From Rhodococcus sp. HNM0563 (GTDB lineage Bacteria; Actinomycetota; Actinomycetes; Mycobacteriales; Mycobacteriaceae), in NCBI RefSeq assembly GCF_012726195.1, contig NZ_JAASAF010000013.1, positions 1 through 64,000 of the forward strand: DNA of 64,000 nt, written 5' to 3'. The notes beneath the pieces are model-generated. The model worked only from the letters and a program-made list of their open reading frames with translations. It ran no database searches and was not told where the DNA came from. Made by a program: the position numbers and the translations under genes. Within the stretch, counting starts at the first letter, position 1, and every line of letters starts with the position of its first letter. Below, one piece after another: positions 18,507 to 28,155 of this stretch.

Positions 18507-19462
18507 CGCAGCTCGAACGATCATCCACTTTGACCCCGCCCGATCCGTCCACGGTCCGTTACGACGGGCCGTGGACCCACCGCGACATCCACGCCAACGG
18601 CATCCGACTCCACGCAGTCGAAGCCCATGGCGCGCCGGCGGGCGCGCCGCTGGTGGTATTCATCCACGGTTTCGGTGATCTGTGGTGGTCGTGGCGCAAT
18701 CAGCTCACCTCGGTCGCCGAGGCCGGCTACCGCGCGGTCGCAATCGATCTGCGTGGCTACGGCGACACCGACAAACCGCCCCGCGGCTACGACGGCTGGA
18801 CCCTCGCCGGCGACGTCGCAGGACTGATCCGCGCGTTGGGACATACCGAAGCGGTTCTCGTCGGCCACGCCGACGGGGGTCTGGTGTGCTGGGCCACAGC
18901 CGTTCTGCACCCCCAGCTCGTCCGCGCGATCACGGTCGTGGACTCCCCGCACCCGATTTCGCTTCGCGATGCTGCCATTCTGGACCGCGCGCAGCGCAAG
19001 TCCCTGTTGCCCCGATTCCTCGCTCATCAGCTGCCGTGGCGACCCGAACGGCTTCTCGTGCGCGACAAGGGCGCCGAGATCGAACGACTGGTCCGCCTCC
19101 GTTCAGGCAGCGACTGGCAGCGCAGCGCGGAATTCCCTGCCGTCATCGACCGCCTGCGCTCAGCGGTGCAGATCCCCGGAGTCGCGCACTGCAGCCTCGA
19201 GTACCAGCGGTGGGCATTCCGTAGTCAGTGGCGGCCCGACGGTCGCCGGTTCATGAAGGCCATGGACGTCACGTTGACCCTCCCCGTTCTGCAGGTGCAC
19301 GGTGCGCTCGATCCGTATGTGGTGCCCGCGACCTTGCGGCGCTGCGTGCGACACGCGCCGGGGCGCATCATGAAGTTCATCGACGGCGCAGGGCACTATC
19401 CTCACCAGGAGAAGGCCGACGACGTCACGGCCGACCTCCTGGACTTCATCCGCGCCCTCTGA
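18503..19462 (+). CDS. ephE: Alpha/beta hydrolase, epoxide hydrolase family (EphE-like)
   Basis: A 319-residue alpha/beta hydrolase. The oxyanion motif is HGF (55-57). The nucleophile elbow GHADGG (121-126) carries Asp124, so the enzyme is of the epoxide hydrolase/dehalogenase class rather than an esterase. A C-terminal GHYPHQE supplies the catalytic His. Rv3670 (EphE) has the same neighbours. The start is TTG 18503, inside the stop of the holin-family gene, so the pair is coupled. It converges on marP, leaving a 5-bp gap. Confidence 0.85.
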   Translation: MTQLERSSTLTPPDPSTVRYDGPWTHRDIHANGIRLHAVEAHGAPAGAPLVVFIHGFGDLWWSWRNQLTSVAEAGYRAVAIDLRGYGDTDKPPRGYDGWTLAGDVAGLIRALGHTEAVLVGHADGGLVCWATAVLHPQLVRAITVVDSPHPISLRDAAILDRAQRKSLLPRFLAHQLPWRPERLLVRDKGAEIERLVRLRSGSDWQRSAEFPAVIDRLRSAVQIPGVAHCSLEYQRWAFRSQWRPDGRRFMKAMDVTLTLPVLQVHGALDPYVVPATLRRCVRHAPGRIMKFIDGAGHYPHQEKADDVTADLLDFIRAL

Positions 19463-19467
19463 CCGCG

Positions 19468-20658
19468 TCAGACGATGCACGCCCCGGTTTCGACGGCGGC
19501 GACCATCGAATCGGCTATTGCGAGCTGACGGCTCACCTCGGATGCTGTGAGCGCGAAACCGGTGTCGGTATCGTCGACGGCCGCACCGAACACCATGCCC
19601 AGGATCTGTCCTTGCGGGTCGACGAGCGGCCCACCGGAATTCCCCTGCTGGATGAGCCCGCGCAGGGTGTAGACCTCACGCTCGACAGTGCCGCTGCGGT
19701 AGATGTCCGGTCCCTGCAGGTCCAGGGTCTCTCGGATGCGGGCCGCGCTGGCGGTGTACGGGCCACCACCCGGGTACCCGAGGACGATGGCGTCGTCGCC
19801 CGATTCTGCTGGGGTGGCGGAGAACGGAAGCGGAGCCGCGGTCAGGCCGGGAACCGCGAGGATCGCCACGTCCACCGCGGGGTCGAACAATACGACCTCC
19901 GCGTCGAGTGCACGCCCGTTGCTCTCCACGGTCACCGCCGCGGTCCCCGCCACGACATGAGCATTCGTCATCACGCGTTCGGGCGCGACCACGAAGCCCG
20001 ATCCTTCGAGCGCTTTCTGGCAACTCGGAGCGACGCCGTTGATGCGCAGCACGCTCGTTTGCAGCTGTGCGGGGATCGGCCCGTCGAGCAACGTGCCGTC
20101 AGGAACGGCGACCTCTGCGATCGGTGTTCGACCGAACGGCCCGATCACCTCGGGGAGGCCCGAGGTGTCGAGAAGTGCCGAGAACTCGTTGGGGATCGCC
20201 CGCATCCAGTCGGTGGCGAGGTTGTCGACGGTGCCGAGCACCTTCGATCCACGCACCGCAGCGGAAATCTGTGGTTGCGTCGCGGAGGTCAACGGGACGG
20301 CCAGCAGCCAAGCGGCGATCAGGACCGCGACGGATTGGAGTCCCGCGCCGATCACGCTGTCGACCGCACGGGCGCTGGGACTGTGCATGCTGCTGCGCGC
20401 GGCACGGCCGAGCACCATGCCCGCAACCTCCCCGACCACCACCAGCACGATGATCAGCACGATCCCGGCGAGGATCCGTAACCGCCCCTCGTCGACGTGG
20501 ACGAGAACGTGAGGTGCGATGAGAATGCCGGCCACCGCCCCAAGCAGCACACCCAGGAACGCCAGCGCCGAGGCGACCGCTCCCTGCCGAAGGCCGGACG
20601 ACGCCGCGATGATCACGACGAGGACGATCACCAGGTCGATCCAGTTCGATCCGGTCAT
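19468..20658 (-). CDS. marP: Periplasmic serine protease MarP
   Basis: A 396-residue membrane protease required in M. tuberculosis for acid and oxidative-stress resistance. Four membrane helices occupy about residues 1-125. The chymotrypsin-like domain has the catalytic triad His234 (TNAHVV), Asp263 (DVAIL) and Ser341 (GNSGGP). Cys213 and Cys394 match the regulatory disulfide pair known in Rv3671c (Cys214-Cys395), so redox control is likely kept. It overlaps the upstream nudix gene by 4 bp (ATGA) and ends a nth-thioredoxin-nudix-marP operon. Confidence 0.95.
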   Translation of the reverse strand: MTGSNWIDLVIVLVVIIAASSGLRQGAVASALAFLGVLLGAVAGILIAPHVLVHVDEGRLRILAGIVLIIVLVVVGEVAGMVLGRAARSSMHSPSARAVDSVIGAGLQSVAVLIAAWLLAVPLTSATQPQISAAVRGSKVLGTVDNLATDWMRAIPNEFSALLDTSGLPEVIGPFGRTPIAEVAVPDGTLLDGPIPAQLQTSVLRINGVAPSCQKALEGSGFVVAPERVMTNAHVVAGTAAVTVESNGRALDAEVVLFDPAVDVAILAVPGLTAAPLPFSATPAESGDDAIVLGYPGGGPYTASAARIRETLDLQGPDIYRSGTVEREVYTLRGLIQQGNSGGPLVDPQGQILGMVFGAAVDDTDTGFALTASEVSRQLAIADSMVAAVETGACIV

Positions 20659-21353
20659 GCGTCGATCACCCCCGATTCGAGTTCTGCTTGCACTACCGCC
20701 AGGTCACGAACGTCTCGGTGATCCCATTCGATCTCCCATCCCGACACCGTGAACAGGCCGGCGAGCACCCCCGCTGTGAATCCCCAGACGAGCATGCCGT
20801 CGACCTGGAACGCCGGGCCTCGATACCCCATTCGGTGGGAGACCTGGAATCGGTTCTCCGGATCGAGCAGGTCCCGGACAGGTACACGCACGACACGAGC
20901 CGCCTCGGCCGGGTCGACCACCCCGACCGGGCTGGGCTTCTCCCAGTACGCGACGACCGGGGTGACGTCGAACCCCGACGGCGGAATGAACAGTTCGGGC
21001 AGCACCGCCAGCGGTCGCACCCCGTCCGGGTCGAGCCCGGTCTCCTCCTGCGCTTCGCGCAGAGCGGTTGCGATCGGACCGTCGTCCTCGGGGTCGGCAG
21101 CACCGCCGGGAAAGGCGACCTGCCCGCTGTGCTGGCGCATGGTGGCGGCGCGCTGGGTGAGCAATAGCTCTGCGTCTGCAGGCAGACCTCCTCGAACGAG
21201 GGGGTCGGGCTCGGGCGAGCCGCCGAACAGGACGAGCACGGACGCCTGGCGGGTGGTCATCCCATGTGGAGCTCCGCGAGTCAGCACAGGATTGAGTCCG
21301 TGCGGATCGGTGGGCTCACGAGTGGCTACACCCCGCAGCCAATACGGTGTCAT
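20655..21353 (-). CDS. CoA pyrophosphatase-type Nudix hydrolase (Rv3672c-like)
   Basis: A 232-residue Nudix protein. The subfamily signature MRQHSGQVAFPGG is followed by a Nudix box ending TALREAQEETGL with the metal-binding Glu residues present. Members cleave CoA or acyl-CoA to phosphopantetheine and 3',5'-ADP. ATG 21353 is chosen because it overlaps the thioredoxin stop (ATGA); the longer frame to 21674 lies inside that gene. Third gene in the nth-thioredoxin-nudix-marP operon. Confidence 0.9.
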   Translation of the reverse strand: MTPYWLRGVATREPTDPHGLNPVLTRGAPHGMTTRQASVLVLFGGSPEPDPLVRGGLPADAELLLTQRAATMRQHSGQVAFPGGAADPEDDGPIATALREAQEETGLDPDGVRPLAVLPELFIPPSGFDVTPVVAYWEKPSPVGVVDPAEAARVVRVPVRDLLDPENRFQVSHRMGYRGPAFQVDGMLVWGFTAGVLAGLFTVSGWEIEWDHRDVRDLAVVQAELESGVIDA

Positions 21354-22021
21354 GCGACAACCCCCAGATGTGTCTCTACGACCTCGGCCACCTCGTCGGC
21401 ACTGCGAAACGGCTGCGGGAGCACCTTGGCAATCGAACCGTCGGCGCGCACGAGCACCGTGACAGGTAGGACTGCCGGCGCGGACACCGCAGCCTGCACG
21501 CGTCCTGAACCGTCCTGCACTCCGGGCAGGCGAACGTCGTATCGCGCGAACCGCTCCAGCGCGTTGCTCTCGTTGGGATCGGTATGCACGGTCACCACCG
21601 AGACTGCGTCGCCCGCGCGTAGCGCGAACTCCTCGAGTACGGGGAGTTCTTCGGCGCAGGGAGCGCACCACCACGCCCAGAGATTGACGACGGCGGGACG
21701 ACCGGCAAGTCCGGCGGCAAGGTCGACGGAGCTACCGTCGCCCACGCACTCGAACACCAGCCCGGCGAGTGGTCCGGCCGGAGGTGCGCCGGTCGGTGCC
21801 GGACACGGCGGCAGATCCGCTGCGGCGCGAAGTGGGTCCAGCGCTTGTGCGTCGTCCTGGGGCCTGCGGTCGACGGGTGCCGCAGAAGTACCCGGGCCGT
21901 CGGTGGGGGCCGGCGCCGGGGCGTCGCTGTCGCGGGGCCAGATGGCGACGATCAGCGCGATCACTACGGCCAGTGCTGCCAGGCTCCAGCGGCCTGCGCT
22001 CGAAGGACGCACCGCCGTCAC
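21350..22021 (-). CDS. Membrane-anchored TlpA/ResA-like thioredoxin (Rv3673c-like)
   Basis: A 223-residue protein. An N-terminal signal anchor (about 12-27, [15 protein letters not shown]) is followed by a Pro/Asp-rich linker and a thioredoxin fold with active site WWCAPC. It acts outside the membrane as a thiol-disulfide exchange protein. Two extra Cys precede the fold (PPCPAP and FECVGDG). GTG 22021 overlaps the nth stop (GTGA); the longer frame runs inside nth. Its company with MarP, whose activity depends on a disulfide, is suggestive. Confidence 0.9.
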   Translation of the reverse strand: MTAVRPSSAGRWSLAALAVVIALIVAIWPRDSDAPAPAPTDGPGTSAAPVDRRPQDDAQALDPLRAAADLPPCPAPTGAPPAGPLAGLVFECVGDGSSVDLAAGLAGRPAVVNLWAWWCAPCAEELPVLEEFALRAGDAVSVVTVHTDPNESNALERFARYDVRLPGVQDGSGRVQAAVSAPAVLPVTVLVRADGSIAKVLPQPFRSADEVAEVVETHLGVVA

Positions 22022-22833
22022 ATCCCGGCGAGCTCGAGCAGATGCTCGGTCTCCGGTCCCTTCACGAGCCTCGCGGCGAGGCTCGGGTCGGTGGGCCCGA
22101 TCCCATAGGAAGGGCAGTCCTTCGCGAGCACGCACACCCCGCACGCCGGTTTACGCGCGTGGCAGACCCGCCGGCCATGGAAGATCACCCGGTGGGACAA
22201 CAGCGTCCATTCCTTGCGCTCGATGAGCTCACCGACCGCGTGCTCGACCTTCACGGGGTCGGTTTCGTCGGTCCATTTCCACCGGTTCACGAGCCGACCG
22301 AAGTGGGTGTCGACAGTGATTCCCGGCACATCGAAGGCGTTGCCGAGGACCACATTCGCTGTCTTCCGGCCAATGCCCGGGAGTGTCACGAGGTCTTTCA
22401 TCCGGCGCGGAACATCGCCGTCGAAGCGCTCGAGCAACGCCTGCCCGAGGCCGATGAGCGAATTGGCCTTGTTGCGATAGAAGCCGGTGGAACGGATGTA
22501 CTCCTCGAGTTCCGTGCGGTCGGCTTCCGCGTACGCGCGAGCGTCGGGGTAACGGGCGAAGAGCGCAGGCGTGACCTGGTTGACTCGCACATCCGTGCAC
22601 TGTGCAGACAGAATCGTCGCGACTGCGAGCTCGAGCGGAGTCGTGAAATCGAGTTCGCAATAGACGTGCGGGAAGGCATCGGCGAGGCGGCGGTTCATCC
22701 GCCGCGCGCGCCGCACCAAACCGAGGCGAGACTCGGGTCCTCGGGCCCGACGTGGCCTGCGCGAGCTCCGTTCGGCGGAGCGAACAGGGCTCGTATCGAG
22801 GCTCTCGGACGGGGTCGGTTGCACCTGGACCAC
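22018..22833 (-). CDS. nth: Endonuclease III (DNA glycosylase/AP lyase)
   Basis: A 271-residue base-excision repair enzyme removing oxidised pyrimidines. The helix-hairpin-helix [13 protein letters not shown] holds catalytic Lys157, with Asp175 in VDTHFGR. The [4Fe-4S] ligands C-x6-C-x2-C-x5-C are near residues 221-237 ([17 protein letters not shown]). A basic, disordered N-terminal extension of about 40 residues is typical of actinobacteria; translation could begin further in. First gene of the nth-marP operon, divergent from the small membrane protein gene. Confidence 0.95.
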   Translation of the reverse strand: MVQVQPTPSESLDTSPVRSAERSSRRPRRARGPESRLGLVRRARRMNRRLADAFPHVYCELDFTTPLELAVATILSAQCTDVRVNQVTPALFARYPDARAYAEADRTELEEYIRSTGFYRNKANSLIGLGQALLERFDGDVPRRMKDLVTLPGIGRKTANVVLGNAFDVPGITVDTHFGRLVNRWKWTDETDPVKVEHAVGELIERKEWTLLSHRVIFHGRRVCHARKPACGVCVLAKDCPSYGIGPTDPSLAARLVKGPETEHLLELAGM

Positions 22834-22905
22834 TGTACGTAAGACGCCGGGCTCGATACGGGGGCCGTGTCTGTTCTGAGATCTTGCCCGTGTTTACTTC
22901 CCGTC

Positions 22906-23175
22906 ATGCAAGCTCTTGCTGTCGTACTTCTCCCGGTGCTGCTCATGCTGTTTGCACTCGCCATGGAACGAGTCGAATCACGATTGAGTCGATTGTCCGT
23001 TCGTCAGCAGGAGGTCGAGGAGTTCCTCGACCAGGCAGACCACGACGACGTCGACGCCCTCGCCCGCGAGGGATTTCCCGGAGCATTGGCCCGGTTCAAC
23101 CGCCGTAGGCGCCGCAGCGGCACCTCCGATTCCGTCGACGCTCCGGATCTCCTGGACGCGAGCCGCGCGAGCTGA
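22906..23175 (+). CDS. Small membrane protein (Rv3675-like)
   Basis: An 89-residue protein. One N-terminal membrane helix (about 2-22) is followed by a charged, helical tail (ERVESRLSRLSVRQQEVEEF) and a basic C-terminus. Position between nth and crp matches Rv3675. Function unknown. ATG 22906 is chosen since the upstream extension contains Cys/Pro and no ribosome binding site. Confidence 0.7.
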   Translation: MQALAVVLLPVLLMLFALAMERVESRLSRLSVRQQEVEEFLDQADHDDVDALAREGFPGALARFNRRRRRSGTSDSVDAPDLLDASRAS

Positions 23176-23369
23176 GGAAGGTACCGGCCGGTAGTATTCG
23201 TGAGCGGGATCCGACATACCGAGACGGATTCCGTGGTGTCGGTCACTCACACATGCGACAGGCACAGTAGACTTGGCGTCCGTACGCCGCCATGGTGGCC
23301 CTCGCCGGGATGCCGTGGACGTGCACCTGACAGTGAAGTACAACGAGAATCATCCCAAAAGGAGCGCAC

Positions 23370-24044
23370 GTGGACGAGGTCCTGGCCAGAGCAGGCATCT
23401 TCCAAGGAGTCGAGCCCTCTGCGGTTGCGGCGCTGGTCAAGGAGCTGCAACCGGTCGATTTCCCGCGCGGCCACGTCATCTTCAACGAGGGCGAACCGGG
23501 CGACCGCCTTTACATCATCGTCTCCGGCAAGATCAAGCTCGGACGGCGCTCGCCGGACGGCCGCGAGAATCTGCTGACGATCATGGGTCCCTCCGACATG
23601 TTCGGTGAGCTTTCCATCTTCGACCCGGGCCCGCGCACGTCCACCGCGACCACCGTCACCGAGGTGCGCGCGGTGAGCATGGACCGCGAGGCGCTCAAGG
23701 CGTGGATCGACCAGCGACCCGAGATCGCCGAGCAGCTCCTGCGCGTGCTCGCCCGCCGTCTGCGGCGCACCAACAACAGCCTCGCCGACCTGATCTTCAC
23801 CGACGTTCCCGGTCGTGTCGCCAAGGCGCTGCTGCAGCTCGCTCAGCGTTTCGGCACCCAGGAGGCGGGTGCTCTCCGCGTGACCCACGACCTGACGCAG
23901 GAAGAGATCGCACAGCTGGTGGGCGCATCCCGCGAGACGGTCAACAAGGCGCTCGCCGACTTCGCCCATCGCGGTTGGCTGCGCCTCGAAGGCAAGAGCG
24001 TGCTGATCTCGGATTCCGAGCGACTCGCGCGTCGCGCCCGCTGA
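23370..24044 (+). CDS. crp: cAMP receptor protein (CRP/FNR family, Rv3676/GlxR-like)
   Basis: A 224-residue global regulator. The cyclic-nucleotide-binding domain (about 10-115) has the phosphate-binding cassette [16 protein letters not shown], then the dimerisation helix (about 118-138). The winged helix has its recognition helix within [18 protein letters not shown] (about 179-196). It is closely like M. tuberculosis Crp and Corynebacterium GlxR, which bind TGTGA-N6-TCACA sites and control carbon, respiration and resuscitation genes. The GTG start has a good site (AAAGGAG) 6 nt upstream. A strong bidirectional terminator follows. Confidence 0.96.
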   Translation: MDEVLARAGIFQGVEPSAVAALVKELQPVDFPRGHVIFNEGEPGDRLYIIVSGKIKLGRRSPDGRENLLTIMGPSDMFGELSIFDPGPRTSTATTVTEVRAVSMDREALKAWIDQRPEIAEQLLRVLARRLRRTNNSLADLIFTDVPGRVAKALLQLAQRFGTQEAGALRVTHDLTQEEIAQLVGASRETVNKALADFAHRGWLRLEGKSVLISDSERLARRAR

Positions 24045-24071
24045 GGGCCATCTGCGCGGCACCCTGAACAG

Positions 24072-24107
24072 GTGAGGCCGGGACACCCTCGGGTGTCCCG
24101 GCCTCAC
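24072..24107. terminator. Bidirectional terminator after crp
   Basis: GTGAGGCCGGGACACCC and GGGTGTCCCGGCCTCAC form a perfect 17-bp stem with a 2-nt loop between convergent crp and the metallo-beta-lactamase gene. Confidence 0.85.
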
Positions 24108-24131
24108 TCGTTCGTTTCCTGTGCTCGCGAT

Positions 24132-24914
24132 CTAGCTGCGCAGGTACGCCAGCTGCACGTTCACCGATTTCTCGGCCGCGTCCCACAGGGACTCGTCCAC
24201 ATCGGCATACACGTGTTCGACCACCTGGCGGGCCGAAGCTTCTCGGCCGAGGGTTCGCAGCGCGCCCCGAACCTGATCGAGCCGCTCTTCCCGGTGTGCG
24301 AGGTATCCGCGAGCGATGGTTTCGAGGTCGGGCAGTTCCGCACCGTGCCCGGGTAGCACCGTGTACCCCTGACCGAGTGCGATGTACGACCGCAACGAAC
24401 CCAGATAGTCGCCGAGGTCGCCGTCCGTGTCGTCGAGCACGGTGGTTCCCCGCCCGAGGATCGTGTCGGCGGTGAGGACACTGCGATCGTCCTCGAGAAC
24501 GAACGACAGCGAATCCGCGGTGTGGCCCGGTGTGGCGAGGACCCGGACACGGAGCCCGGCAGCTTCGAGCACATCGCCGTCGGACAGCTCGGTACCACCG
24601 CCGTGCCGATGTTCGGGTGTGACGGCGTGAACCGGGCTTCCGGTGAGCTCCGCGAAACGCTCACCACCTTCGGTGTGATCGAAATGGCGATGGCTGATGA
24701 GCGTCATCGCAACCGGAACCTGCGCGACGCGGGTGAGATGCGCCTCGTCGAGCGGTCCCGGATCGATCACAATGCACTCGTCGCTGTCCGGGGCACGCAG
24801 GATCCACGTGTTGGTGCCCTCCAGGGACATCACCGACGGATTCTCGGCAAGCAGCACCGCCGCGTTCTCGGTCACTTGCCGTAGTTGCCCGTAGGCGGGA
24901 TGAACGAGTGCCAT
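24132..24914 (-). CDS. Metallo-beta-lactamase-fold hydrolase (Rv3677c-like)
   Basis: A 260-residue MBL-fold protein. The metal motif HRHFDH (HxHxDH) is followed by a further His in ATPGHTADS and a C-terminal LPGHG. The C-terminal helical domain resembles LACTB2-like nucleases and glyoxalase-II relatives; the substrate is unknown. ATG 24914 lies 2 bp after the RidA stop, so it is coupled to it. Confidence 0.88.
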   Translation of the reverse strand: MALVHPAYGQLRQVTENAAVLLAENPSVMSLEGTNTWILRAPDSDECIVIDPGPLDEAHLTRVAQVPVAMTLISHRHFDHTEGGERFAELTGSPVHAVTPEHRHGGGTELSDGDVLEAAGLRVRVLATPGHTADSLSFVLEDDRSVLTADTILGRGTTVLDDTDGDLGDYLGSLRSYIALGQGYTVLPGHGAELPDLETIARGYLAHREERLDQVRGALRTLGREASARQVVEHVYADVDESLWDAAEKSVNVQLAYLRS

Positions 24915-24916
24915 GA

Positions 24917-25378
24917 TCAGCGCACCTCCACCATCAGCTCCACCTCGACGGACGCAGCGAGCGGAAGTTCCGCGACGCCGACTGCGGATCTCGCGTGAGC
25001 TCCGGACTCGCCGAAGATCTCGCCCAGTAGTTCCGAGGCCCCGTTGACGACACCGGGTTGTCCGGTGAATCCGTCTGCCGACGCCACGAACCCGACTACC
25101 TTGACGATGCGCACAACATTGTCGATCCCTACGAGGGCATCGACTGCGGCGAGCGCGTTGAGTGCGCAAATGCGGGCAGCGGTCTTCGCGTCGTCTGCAG
25201 ACACGTCGGAGCCGACCTTGCCGACGTACGCCAAGGTTCCGTCGACCATCGGAAGCTGACCCGAGGTGTAGACGGTGTTCCCGCTGCGCAGGGCGGGAAC
25301 GTATGCGGCGACCGGTTTCGCCACCGGCGGCAGGGTGATCCCGAGTTCGGCCAGACGTGCTGTCCAGGTTGCGGCCAT
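24917..25378 (-). CDS. RidA/YjgF-family protein (Rv3678c-like)
   Basis: A 153-residue RidA-fold protein. Family hallmarks YTSGQLPMVDG, then DAKTAARICALNALAAVDA, and a conserved Gly-rich C-terminal half ending in ELPLAASVEVE are present. Classical RidA carries Arg105 for 2-aminoacrylate deamination; here the site reads ...GAHARSAVGVAELP, so an Arg is retained. Members deaminate reactive enamine/imine metabolites. It sits 4 bp after the DUF4177 gene. Confidence 0.85.
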   Translation of the reverse strand: MAATWTARLAELGITLPPVAKPVAAYVPALRSGNTVYTSGQLPMVDGTLAYVGKVGSDVSADDAKTAARICALNALAAVDALVGIDNVVRIVKVVGFVASADGFTGQPGVVNGASELLGEIFGESGAHARSAVGVAELPLAASVEVELMVEVR

Positions 25379-25382
25379 GGGG

Positions 25383-25547
25383 TCAGCTCTTGGGGCGCTT
25401 GAGGTACGCGACGTGCTGTTCGCCGGTGGGTCCTTGCAGGACCGTCACCAGTTCCCACCCGTCAGCACCCCACGTGTCGAGGATCTGCTTGGTCGCGTGC
25501 GTGAGCAGGGGCACGGTTGCGTACTCCCACGTAGTCAATTCACTCAT
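25383..25547 (-). CDS. Small DUF4177-type protein (Rv3678A-like)
   Basis: A 54-residue frame begins at ATG 25547. The pattern WEYATVPLL...W...DGWELVTVL is typical of DUF4177 (short beta-strand proteins). Its stop is 4 bp before RidA, so the three minus-strand genes form one operon. Function unknown. Confidence 0.75.
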   Translation of the reverse strand: MSELTTWEYATVPLLTHATKQILDTWGADGWELVTVLQGPTGEQHVAYLKRPKS

Positions 25548-25600
25548 GACCTGACCCTATCCGGCGCCTTTCCCTGTTGACGACTTATAGGCTCGACACC

Positions 25601-26614
25601 GTGGCGACACAGACATCTCATTCCGGCACATGGCCGGCCAAGGCCGCGCGGGCGCGACTGCACTTCGTGTCCGGCAAGGGCGGAACCGGAAAATCCACTG
25701 TCGCGGCGGCAGTTGCACTTGCCCTCGCGTCGGGAGGCCGGAAGGTCCTGCTCGTCGAGACCGAGGGCAGGCAAGGAATCGCGCAGCTGTTCGACGTGGC
25801 CCCGCTGCCTCCGGTGGAGACGAAGATCGCAACCGCCGAAGGGGGTGGTGTGGTCATGGCCCTCGCGATCGATATCGAGGCGGCGTTCCTGGAATACCTC
25901 GACATGTTCTACAACCTCGGCTTCGCGGGCCGCGCGATGCGCAAGATCGGCGCGATCGAGTTCGCGACGACGCTCGCGCCCGGACTCCGCGACGTGATCC
26001 TCACCGGCAAGATCAAGGAGACGGTCGTACGCACCGACAAGTCCGGTGAGCGCCTCTACGATGCGGTCGTGGTCGACGCTCCGCCCACCGGCCGGATCGG
26101 CAGCTTCCTCGACGTGACGCAGGCCATGGCCGATCTCGCGAAGTCGGGACCGATCCGCTCGCAGAGCGAAGGTGTGGTCCGGTTGCTGCATTCCGACGAG
26201 ACTGTCGTGCACCTGGTCACGTTGCTCGAGGCCCTGCCCGTTCAGGAGACCGCCGACGCGGTCGACGAATTGGAGGCAGCCGATCTGCGGATGGGCACGG
26301 TGATCGTCAACAGGACCGCACCCGAGCACCTTCCGGATTCTCTGGTCGACGATGTCGCCGACGGGCGCATCCCAGGTGAATCCATCCGGTCCGCGTTCGA
26401 GAGGGTCGGGCTGACGTTGTCGGACGACGATTTCGCCGGATTACTCACAGAAACCATCGAGCATGCCTCGATACTGCAGGCGCAGCAGGTCAGCGCCGCC
26501 CAACTCGACGACGTGAAGGTGGCCCGGATGTCTCTACCACTGCTCGCAGACGGGGTCGACCTCGGCGGACTCTACGAACTTGCAGAACTGCTCGCCGAAC
26601 AGGGCGTCCGGTGA
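25601..26614 (+). CDS. ArsA/Get3-like ATPase, first of a pair (Rv3679-like)
   Basis: A 337-residue SIMIBI-class ATPase. The deviant Walker [11 protein letters not shown] keeps the signature lysine, followed by [10 protein letters not shown] (switch II/Walker B). GTG 25601 is preferred to TTG 25577 because TATAGG lies about 10 bp before it, so the transcript may be leaderless. It pairs with the next gene, overlapping by 4 bp; in mycobacteria the two products are thought to work together, probably as a Get3-like heteromer in envelope biology. Confidence 0.87.
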   Translation: MATQTSHSGTWPAKAARARLHFVSGKGGTGKSTVAAAVALALASGGRKVLLVETEGRQGIAQLFDVAPLPPVETKIATAEGGGVVMALAIDIEAAFLEYLDMFYNLGFAGRAMRKIGAIEFATTLAPGLRDVILTGKIKETVVRTDKSGERLYDAVVVDAPPTGRIGSFLDVTQAMADLAKSGPIRSQSEGVVRLLHSDETVVHLVTLLEALPVQETADAVDELEAADLRMGTVIVNRTAPEHLPDSLVDDVADGRIPGESIRSAFERVGLTLSDDDFAGLLTETIEHASILQAQQVSAAQLDDVKVARMSLPLLADGVDLGGLYELAELLAEQGVR

Positions 26615-27750
26615 CCGAGCGGACGGTGCGCACGGCACCGGTCCTCGATGTCGCGAAACTCCTCCACGATCCGACCTCGCGGGTGATCGTGTGCTGCGGG
26701 TCGGGCGGTGTAGGTAAGACGACGACGGCGGCATCGCTCGCCTTGCGGGCGGCGGAGCAGGGCCGCAAGGTCGTGGTACTCACGATCGATCCGGCGAGGC
26801 GCCTGGCTCAGGCGCTCGGTGTGCAGACTCTCGACAATTCTCCGCAGAAGGTGCCGCTCGAATCCGGCGGGACAGGCGAACTACACGCCATGATGCTGAA
26901 CATGCGTCGCACATTCGACGACATGGTGCTCGAGCACTCCACGCCGGAGAAGGCCCAGCAGATCCTCGACAACCCCTTCTATCAGACGGTGGCGTCGTCG
27001 TTCTCCGGTACGCAGGAGTACATGGCGATGGAGAAACTCGGCCAGCTCGCCGCGAGCGACGAGTGGGATCTCATCGTCGTCGACACCCCACCGTCACGGA
27101 ACGCCCTCGACTTCCTCGACGCACCGAAGCGCCTCGGCGCTTTTCTGGACGGCAGGATGATCCGTATCTTCACCGCCCCCGGCCGTGGGTTGGGCCGGAT
27201 CGTGACAGGTGCGATGGGTTTGGCGTTGAAAGCGGTCTCGACGATCGTGGGCAGCCAGATGCTGTCGGACGCATCCGCATTCGTGCAGTCACTGGATTCG
27301 ATGTTCGGCGGGTTCCGCGAACGCGCCAACCGCACCTATCAACTCCTACAGCAGCCCGGAACCCACTTCATGGTCGTCGCGGCCCCGGAACCGGATGCCC
27401 TGCGCGAGGCATCGTTCTTCGTGGAACGACTGCGCGGCGACAAGATGCCGCTCGCGGGCCTCGTGCTCAACCGGACACATCCCACGTTGTCCTCGCTGCC
27501 CGCGGACCACGCGTTGACTTCGGCTGATCTCCTTGCGGAGGAGGGCGGTGAGGATGCCCCCGCAGCAGAGGCCGTGCTGCGCATCCACGCGCATCGCGCG
27601 GTGACGGCGAAACGAGAAGTCCATCTGCTGCGGGGATTCACCTCAGCGAATCCGCGCGTGCCGGTCGTCGGTGTGCCCTCCCTGCCCTTCGAGGTCTCGG
27701 ACCTCGAAGCGCTGCGAGCGGTGGGCGACCAGTTGACCCGGCAGGTCTGA
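26611..27750 (+). CDS. ArsA/Get3-like ATPase, second of a pair (Rv3680-like)
   Basis: A 379-residue partner of the preceding ATPase. Walker A is GSGGVGKTT: the nucleotide lysine is present, but the extra 'signature' lysine of KGGxGK is Ser. A-loop-like [14 protein letters not shown] and switch [20 protein letters not shown] are conserved. The C-terminal half carries hydrophobic helices that could form a groove for client helices, as in Get3. Starts GTG inside the stop of its partner (GTGA). Confidence 0.87.
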   Translation: MTERTVRTAPVLDVAKLLHDPTSRVIVCCGSGGVGKTTTAASLALRAAEQGRKVVVLTIDPARRLAQALGVQTLDNSPQKVPLESGGTGELHAMMLNMRRTFDDMVLEHSTPEKAQQILDNPFYQTVASSFSGTQEYMAMEKLGQLAASDEWDLIVVDTPPSRNALDFLDAPKRLGAFLDGRMIRIFTAPGRGLGRIVTGAMGLALKAVSTIVGSQMLSDASAFVQSLDSMFGGFRERANRTYQLLQQPGTHFMVVAAPEPDALREASFFVERLRGDKMPLAGLVLNRTHPTLSSLPADHALTSADLLAEEGGEDAPAAEAVLRIHAHRAVTAKREVHLLRGFTSANPRVPVVGVPSLPFEVSDLEALRAVGDQLTRQV

Positions 27751-27761
27751 TGTTCCGGGTG

Positions 27762-27790
27762 GCACGCACGACCTTCCCCGTCGTGCGTGC
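27762..27790. terminator. Terminator between convergent ATPase and whiB4
   Basis: GCACGCACGAC (27762-27772) pairs perfectly with GTCGTGCGTGC (27780-27790) across a 7-nt loop. Confidence 0.7.
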
Positions 27791-27831
27791 TCCGGCGTCG
27801 TTGTACAGCCGGTTACCTCATCGAGTTGCGG

Positions 27832-28155
27832 TTATACCGCGTTCTGGTGCTGACGCTGCGCCTCGAAGAAGTCCGACCAGGACTCCACTTCCGGATGCTG
27901 CTTGAGGAGCGCACGACGCTGTCGTTCGGTCATTCCTCCCCACACTCCGAACTCGACGCGGTTGTCGAGTGCGTCCGCGCCGCACTGCAGCATCACGGGG
28001 CAGTGACGGCAGATCACTGCCGCCTTCCGCTGTGCTGCGCCTCGGACGAACAACTGATCGGGGTCTACCTCGCGGCATCGAGCCTTCGACACCCAGGCGA
28101 TGCGTGCTTCTTCTTCGTCAACGTCGAGCCTGGTCATGGGGGCGGTCAGGTGCAT
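27832..28155 (-). CDS. whiB4: WhiB-family iron-sulfur regulator (WhiB4-like)
   Basis: A 107-residue Wbl protein. Cluster ligands Cys27, Cys49, Cys52 and Cys58 give C-x21-C-x2-C-x5-C, followed by the GVWGG turn (70-74) and a basic C-terminal tail. M. tuberculosis WhiB4 (Rv3681c) lies at the same place between the ArsA pair and ponA2 and is an oxygen/redox-sensing regulator of antioxidant genes. ATG 28155 with GGGGAA upstream. Divergent from ponA2. Confidence 0.95.
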   Translation of the reverse strand: MHLTAPMTRLDVDEEEARIAWVSKARCREVDPDQLFVRGAAQRKAAVICRHCPVMLQCGADALDNRVEFGVWGGMTERQRRALLKQHPEVESWSDFFEAQRQHQNAV

